From Kiritimatiellota bacterium (lineage in GTDB: Bacteria > Verrucomicrobiota > Kiritimatiellia > JAAZAB01): a DNA stretch of 17,560 nucleotides. Positions 13,305 through 17,560 of this stretch are shown here, piece after piece (position 1 is the stretch's first letter; each line of letters begins with the position of its first letter). Below the pieces are notes generated by a model that was not told the origin of the DNA, made no database searches, and was given only the letters and a program-made list of their open reading frames with translations. The DNA lies in the NCBI GenBank assembly GCA_008636095.1, contig VSJD01000054.1:1-17560 (forward strand), given 5' to 3'. The position numbers were made by a program, and so were the translations under genes.

Positions 13305-15749
13305 ATGACAAAAATCAAGACAAACATGCTGGTTATTGGAATTATTCTGTCGATTTTAACCGGCGCATTCGGGAGCAACGGTCAGACCAACATCAACAAC
13401 ACGGTTAAGGTGAATTCTCCGGACATATTCTGGCTGAAGCGTCCGTTGCATGTGACGGCCGATTCGATGCAGTATATTTTTCTGCCGATTCCAGGTGGAG
13501 AAGGGTTGGACCAGGTGCGCAATTTCAAGTATATCCTCGATTTGCCGGAGGGAATAACGCTGGTCAGCAACCTTTATCTGATTGGCGAATCATGTTTTGG
13601 TCATCTGTATCCTGTTTGTATTTCGTCGGTAAAGACCATTGCGTTGGATCAAAATACCATGAGACATGAATTCAGTATTGCCGGATTCGGAACCACCGGC
13701 ATCAACATATGGCTCAGCAGTCCGTATATTCCGGTAATCTCAATAACAGGAACAGGCGGGCAATGGATGGATTTTCACGGAGAAGCGACCGTTTTTGATA
13801 CTACCAAGGCAATATGGGTGTTGCGCTGGGCAGACTATTTCGCATATCCACGGCCATGCCATGGTGTTGTGGAAGTGGACGATATCGTAGTTCGCCGGAA
13901 GTCAAACGGACGGATTGTGTTTGAAGAGCATTTTAACGATGGTACTTTCGGAAAATTTACGGGTGGCAAAAAGAATGGAGTCAGCCTTGAAAAAGAAAAT
14001 GATAATTATTTCGTGCGCATCAAAACCGGGGATGCGGAAGCGGCAATACAGCAAAGCATTGTCGCTGCCGACACAAACGCCCCGGAACTGCAGTCTTTAA
14101 CATGGGGCGAAGATTATGAAGTTGCCTGCCGCGCACGGGCCGTGATTACCCACACACCGGATGGAATGCTCCAGATGCCGGTTTGGTTCAAGGTCGGCGT
14201 CGGCAGGAAGGAAATGGAAATCAAGGCCCATTATGAATATGACCTTGGCAAAAAGCATTATTCCGCTCCGGAGCAAACATTGCGAGTCATTGTTGATAAT
14301 GACGTCAAACATCCGAAAATGCTGGAAACGGTGTTGTGGTCGGCGGCTGAAGATTGTATGCATTTCCAAGCTGATCGCGTTCAGGATTACCTTCTTGATC
14401 TGACGAAATCTTGCGGGATAAAATTGCATCTAACGACGATCGGCTCTAATCCTTGGAATCCGCGCTATGACGGCAAGGTGAACAAGATGAATTTGCGTGA
14501 TCCATTTGCCGGAAAAATAAAACAACGCAACATGGACGCCATGCCATATATGGATTGGCCTTATCGGAATATGGGCGTTGATGTATATGCGTCAAATCAT
14601 CCGAGCGCTCCGGGTAAACTGGCATTCAATGAATATATTAACCAGTTCGGGCAAACGAACAAGGTGACTCATATAGGGCAAGTTTGTCCAACCAGATTAT
14701 GCAACGAGCACGGTGACTATTGGCCGGCCATTCTTGAAATGCTTAAAGAAGGGGCCCGTATCAATAAATGGGACGGACTGATGTGGGACTTTGAGGTGCC
14801 TAATATATTGACTGTTCCCCTTAAACGGAAATGCGAAAGCTGTTTTTGTCCGGACTGCATCGAGGCATTTAAGCAATATACGGGCATCAAGGATATCACT
14901 GTGCCGCCGGAGAACCCGGTCATGCTTGAAAAAGACTATCCGTTTCAGGATTTGGCGGAACCGGCGCGTTCGATTCTGTCAAATTATCCGCTGGAATGGC
15001 TGAAATTCAAAGGGGATCAAAATGGAAGAAAGTGGCAATCAATGATTGAGGCGGTCCGGGAGGTCAACCCCTCTGCCCGTTTTTACCTGTATTCGGGCAG
15101 CTATAGGGCAATTCCGAGCATGGAGGGCCCCTGGCATCACTGCGAATGGTACGGTGTTTATCCCCCGGCGGCCGGCAGGTATGTGGATGTGTTTATGGAC
15201 CAACACGACCCTATGCGTGGAAAGGGTGGACTGGCAGAAATGAAACTAATGCGCGAAGCGTTGCGGGCCGCCGGCGGCAGGAAAGTGCCGGTATTGAATA
15301 CTGTGTTTTCGGAAACACCCCACTATCCCCTGGCGAAAAACGATGCCATCCAGTCCGTTGCGCTTACGGAGGCGGATGGATTCCAAATTTATAGTTGGGG
15401 TGGTAATTTTGACAGCCAGACATGGTCATCGGTCAGAGAGGGGATTCAGGTATTGACAGCATTTGAAGATTTCTTCCTTGAGGGAACCAGGTTTGATCAG
15501 GTTGCCACATTGGACAAACCGCTGGATTTCAGCGTCTGGATCAAAGGCGAAGACCGGGTGGTGTTTATATTCAACAACACGGCCAAGGATGAAAAAGTGA
15601 TGCTGAAGAACGACTTCCGCGTCAAATACGTCTCAAACCGGGTAACGGCGGAAAACTACGCGACGGGCGAGGTTTACGCGGATCCGGAAATAATCAAGTG
15701 CATGGCGTCAGCCTATGACACAACCATCATTCATTTCAAGGCCCGGTAA
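13305..15749 (+). CDS. Large secreted glycoside-hydrolase-like protein
   Basis: An 814-residue protein with a signal peptide (KIK, then hydrophobic MLVIGIILSILTGAF, cleavage near 25). Residues 30-340 look like beta-sandwich domains, one with a fibronectin/concanavalin-like pattern around VDDIVVRRKSNGRIVFEEHFNDGTFGKF. From about 340 to 740 a TIM-barrel-like region follows with KWDGLMWDFEVP (Asp490, Asp495 and Glu497 as possible acid residues) and a Cys510-x2-Cys513-x-Cys515-x2-Cys518 cluster (CESCFCPDC) followed by EAFKQYTG, a pattern that recurs in uncharacterised GH-like proteins of PVC bacteria. Residues 745-814 form a small carboxyl beta domain. A ribosome-binding site AAAGGAAAG precedes the ATG. 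It lies 87 bp after the MBL gene on the same strand and is probably controlled with the LacI operon. I recognise no specific glycoside hydrolase family with certainty. Confidence 0.7.
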   Translation: MTKIKTNMLVIGIILSILTGAFGSNGQTNINNTVKVNSPDIFWLKRPLHVTADSMQYIFLPIPGGEGLDQVRNFKYILDLPEGITLVSNLYLIGESCFGHLYPVCISSVKTIALDQNTMRHEFSIAGFGTTGINIWLSSPYIPVISITGTGGQWMDFHGEATVFDTTKAIWVLRWADYFAYPRPCHGVVEVDDIVVRRKSNGRIVFEEHFNDGTFGKFTGGKKNGVSLEKENDNYFVRIKTGDAEAAIQQSIVAADTNAPELQSLTWGEDYEVACRARAVITHTPDGMLQMPVWFKVGVGRKEMEIKAHYEYDLGKKHYSAPEQTLRVIVDNDVKHPKMLETVLWSAAEDCMHFQADRVQDYLLDLTKSCGIKLHLTTIGSNPWNPRYDGKVNKMNLRDPFAGKIKQRNMDAMPYMDWPYRNMGVDVYASNHPSAPGKLAFNEYINQFGQTNKVTHIGQVCPTRLCNEHGDYWPAILEMLKEGARINKWDGLMWDFEVPNILTVPLKRKCESCFCPDCIEAFKQYTGIKDITVPPENPVMLEKDYPFQDLAEPARSILSNYPLEWLKFKGDQNGRKWQSMIEAVREVNPSARFYLYSGSYRAIPSMEGPWHHCEWYGVYPPAAGRYVDVFMDQHDPMRGKGGLAEMKLMREALRAAGGRKVPVLNTVFSETPHYPLAKNDAIQSVALTEADGFQIYSWGGNFDSQTWSSVREGIQVLTAFEDFFLEGTRFDQVATLDKPLDFSVWIKGEDRVVFIFNNTAKDEKVMLKNDFRVKYVSNRVTAENYATGEVYADPEIIKCMASAYDTTIIHFKAR

Positions 15750-15823
15750 CATATGCTTTGGCTCGGACAACCGAATATTGTTGATATTGCATACAAAAAT
15801 GTTTGGAGGTGGGCGATCAAGGG

Positions 15824-17197
15824 TTACCCAATCTGCCGGATCAATTCAAGATCATCGAACAAAACGGCGCCCGTGTTCCGATTTGAGAAACAGCCGGCCA
15901 GAATATCCGTTGTTTGAGCCGGCACGGTCGCTTCAACTTCCAATCTCCGCCAGGTCTCCGATCCGGCAACCGATTGACTCCGAATCTCGCCGATCATTTC
16001 CATATCCGCATTAAAGAAAAGCATGCCAAGATAGTTCTCGCCGCTCGCCGATTCAGGCCGGACAAAACCGCTCAAACGATACTTCTGTCCCGCTCTACCC
16101 TGCACGGAATTGGCCCAGGGAACCCGCCAGCAAGCGCCTTTTTCGGGGGTTTGGAGCAGTTTCACGCATGCTTTGCCACTGCGCGCGGTATAACGGTTCC
16201 AAACATGTTGATAGTTAAGAGCGGTCAGATCGTACCATTCCCGGACCCAGTCATCGGGCAGATTTTGCCCCTGCCGGTCAAGATCGAAAGACGGATTTTT
16301 CAGCAAATTGACGCCAAGGGACGTTTCGGGAATCGAAGGCCAGCGTTCTTCGCACAGCTTGTAAAGAGTCAATATGCAATCTGCCAGCAACATAGCCGAC
16401 TGATCGGCGCATACAACGGTTAAATCCTCAGCCTCATCCATTTTTTTCAACTTCACCAACTCACGGATAACCGGCGCCTTTGCGGCGGCAAATCGTCCCA
16501 ATTCCTCCATGCGGCGCAAAAGCGTCGTTTCCATCTGGTCATCGTCCGAAAACAGAACTTGGGGAACATATCCCCGGATGGAAATCTTCTCCTTGTTCTT
16601 GATCTGTTCCATCGCATGGTGCGTTGCGGAATCCGTCACCAGAAAGTGCGGCGGCGGTGTGTTGTCTTCAATATAATGACTGAGCACGCCCGCAAACCGA
16701 ATCCCATCGCGCAGATTTCCCGTCCGCAGATTGTCCAACGAATGCTTGAAAAATTTCACCACCGCTCGTTCCGAAAATCGTCCATGCTTAAAAGCGCGTT
16801 GACAATGTTCGTCCCCCGCCACAAGGGGAATCTTGCCGTCGCTGGCGCTTAATTCCGCGCTCAAGCGAGTACCGTGCGCGTAATAATCCCCTTTGCCTGT
16901 GGCTTCATCGAAATCACAATAATGCGACGCATTCCAATCGTGCCGTTCATCGGGGGATCGTTTGAAGCCGGCGCCGGAACGGATAATTTCGCCAAAACAC
17001 AACCAGTTGAAGTCCGGGTAGTTACTGTAGATTTTAATCCACTTGCGCGCTTCCACCCCAATCCAGGCGGTGACGATGGGCAGAACTTCAAGGGCCGCGG
17101 ACGTAATCATGCTGTGTTCGGCCCCATCCCAGGCCAGCAGGGGCGCGGCCAGACAGAAAAAAAAGACCGATGTAAAAAAAACGGCCGATGTTTTCAT
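15824..17197 (-). CDS. Exported zinc-phospholipase-C-like protein with a carbohydrate-binding-like carboxyl domain
   Basis: A 457-residue protein with a clear signal peptide (MKTSAVFFTSVFFFCLAAPLLA) cut after Ala22, so the mature chain begins Trp23-Asp-Gly-Ala-Glu-His28. An amino-terminal Trp and nearby His are zinc ligands in bacterial phospholipase C and S1/P1 nucleases. The matching core is LSHYIEDNTPPPHF with His174, Asp178 and His184, plus HDWN (86-89) and His193. From about 300 a separate domain starts (NLLKNPSFD...LPDDWVREW, later YRLSGFVRPE and WRRLEVEATVP, ending FDDLELI), typical of CBM-like or galactose-binding folds found in secreted PVC proteins. An AGGT 6 nt upstream supports the ATG at 17197. 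It is convergent with the GH-like gene. Substrate, lipid or nucleic acid, is not decided by sequence. Confidence 0.75.
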   Translation of the reverse strand: MKTSAVFFTSVFFFCLAAPLLAWDGAEHSMITSAALEVLPIVTAWIGVEARKWIKIYSNYPDFNWLCFGEIIRSGAGFKRSPDERHDWNASHYCDFDEATGKGDYYAHGTRLSAELSASDGKIPLVAGDEHCQRAFKHGRFSERAVVKFFKHSLDNLRTGNLRDGIRFAGVLSHYIEDNTPPPHFLVTDSATHHAMEQIKNKEKISIRGYVPQVLFSDDDQMETTLLRRMEELGRFAAAKAPVIRELVKLKKMDEAEDLTVVCADQSAMLLADCILTLYKLCEERWPSIPETSLGVNLLKNPSFDLDRQGQNLPDDWVREWYDLTALNYQHVWNRYTARSGKACVKLLQTPEKGACWRVPWANSVQGRAGQKYRLSGFVRPESASGENYLGMLFFNADMEMIGEIRSQSVAGSETWRRLEVEATVPAQTTDILAGCFSNRNTGAVLFDDLELIRQIG

Positions 17198-17401
17198 AAT
17201 GTACCTGAGCGATGTTCGATTTTCTCCGCCTTTTCGAAGGTTTTAATTTTTGCGACAAATTCCCGGTGACTAAGGATCCGTCCTACGAATAAGCCTATTT
17301 CCGGACCTGCCCCGCTTGCATGTTCATTATGTTTGTAAGTATAGCATGGAGTGTCCAGCAAAGCCAGTTGAAAGCGGACGGAACATCGCCTGAAAATAAC
17401 C

Positions 17402-17429
17402 TTGATAGATTTCGCGCTTATCCGATAAT
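17402..17429 (+). promoter_or_regulatory. Promoter of the right-edge exported-protein gene
   Basis: TTGATA (17402-17407) and GATAAT (17424-17429) are separated by 16 bp, five of six matches each to the consensus. Transcription would start about 40 nt before the ATG at 17476. The rest of the 278-bp spacer (17198-17475) shows nothing else I can support. Confidence 0.5.
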
Positions 17430-17475
17430 CCTACCCACAGATTCTGCGGAAGGTCCTATAAAGAAAAACACTGGT

Positions 17476-17560
17476 ATGAAATACATTATTTTAATATTTT
17501 CCGGTATGGCATGGATACTGGCGGGGATGGAAGCTTTTGCTGCCGGATCGACAAATGCCC
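17476..17560 (+). CDS. Exported protein, amino-terminal signal peptide only (runs off right edge)
   Basis: Twenty-eight codons from an ATG at 17476 remain open to the end of the window and encode a textbook signal peptide: MKY, a hydrophobic core IILIFSGMAWILAGM, and AFA-AGS as the cleavage site. A good promoter lies 47-74 bp upstream; the ribosome-binding site is weak (AAGAAA 9-10 nt away). The function is unknown because only the export signal is in view. It is divergent from the phospholipase-like gene. Confidence 0.6.
   Translation, partial: MKYIILIFSGMAWILAGMEAFAAGSTNA

Overview
This window looks like the chromosome of an uncultured anaerobic bacterium, probably of the PVC superphylum (Kiritimatiellota/Lentisphaerota-like) or another group with a similar lifestyle. 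Three things point there: a folate-dependent C1 (Wood-Ljungdahl methyl branch) gene set tied to Hdr-type iron-sulfur electron carriers; a LacI-controlled operon beside secreted glycoside-hydrolase-like and phospholipase-like proteins; and intergenic spaces filled with short palindromic and heptad repeats. The taxonomic call is inference; there is no rRNA or marker gene here. No tRNA, rRNA, transposase or CRISPR array was seen.

Region 1 (1-8219, all minus strand, read right to left) is a C1/electron-transfer cluster: a QmoA/HdrA-like flavoprotein, an HdrA-ferredoxin-MvhD fusion, FolD, then MetV, MetF, HdrC, an unusual fusion of an HdrA amino-terminal module to a NuoE-type [2Fe-2S] subunit, and the start of a NuoF-type subunit that runs off the left edge. 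The last three genes overlap by 4 bp each (ATGA/GTGA). FolD makes methenyl/methylene-THF interconversion possible and MetVF reduces methylene-THF to methyl-THF. The HdrC, HdrA, NuoE and NuoF modules plausibly connect MetVF to NAD(H), and the two other HdrA-like proteins suggest flavin-based electron bifurcation or confurcation. This is the most interesting system in the window.

Region 2 (8220-10100) holds, on the minus strand, a winged-helix protein and a nucleotidyltransferase-like protein overlapping by 4 bp (toxin-antitoxin-like, with a striking palindromic operator just downstream of a -10 box), followed by an iron-sulfur flavoprotein of the Isf/NADPH-dependent FMN reductase class.

Region 3 (10100-15749, plus strand) starts with a MITE-like repeat element, then a LacI-family regulator, an amidohydrolase and a PhnP-like metallo-beta-lactamase-fold hydrolase in one tight operon, then a large secreted protein resembling a TIM-barrel glycoside hydrolase. 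Region 4 (15824-17560) has a convergent exported zinc-phospholipase-C-like protein with a carbohydrate-binding-like carboxyl domain, and the first 28 codons of another exported protein at the right edge.

Non-coding structure is rich: two MITE-like palindromic elements (3647-3818 and 10119-10335), two copies of one short hairpin repeat family next to or inside them, two period-7 tracts, a paired inverted repeat at 6840-6914, and a hairpin at 8361-8411.
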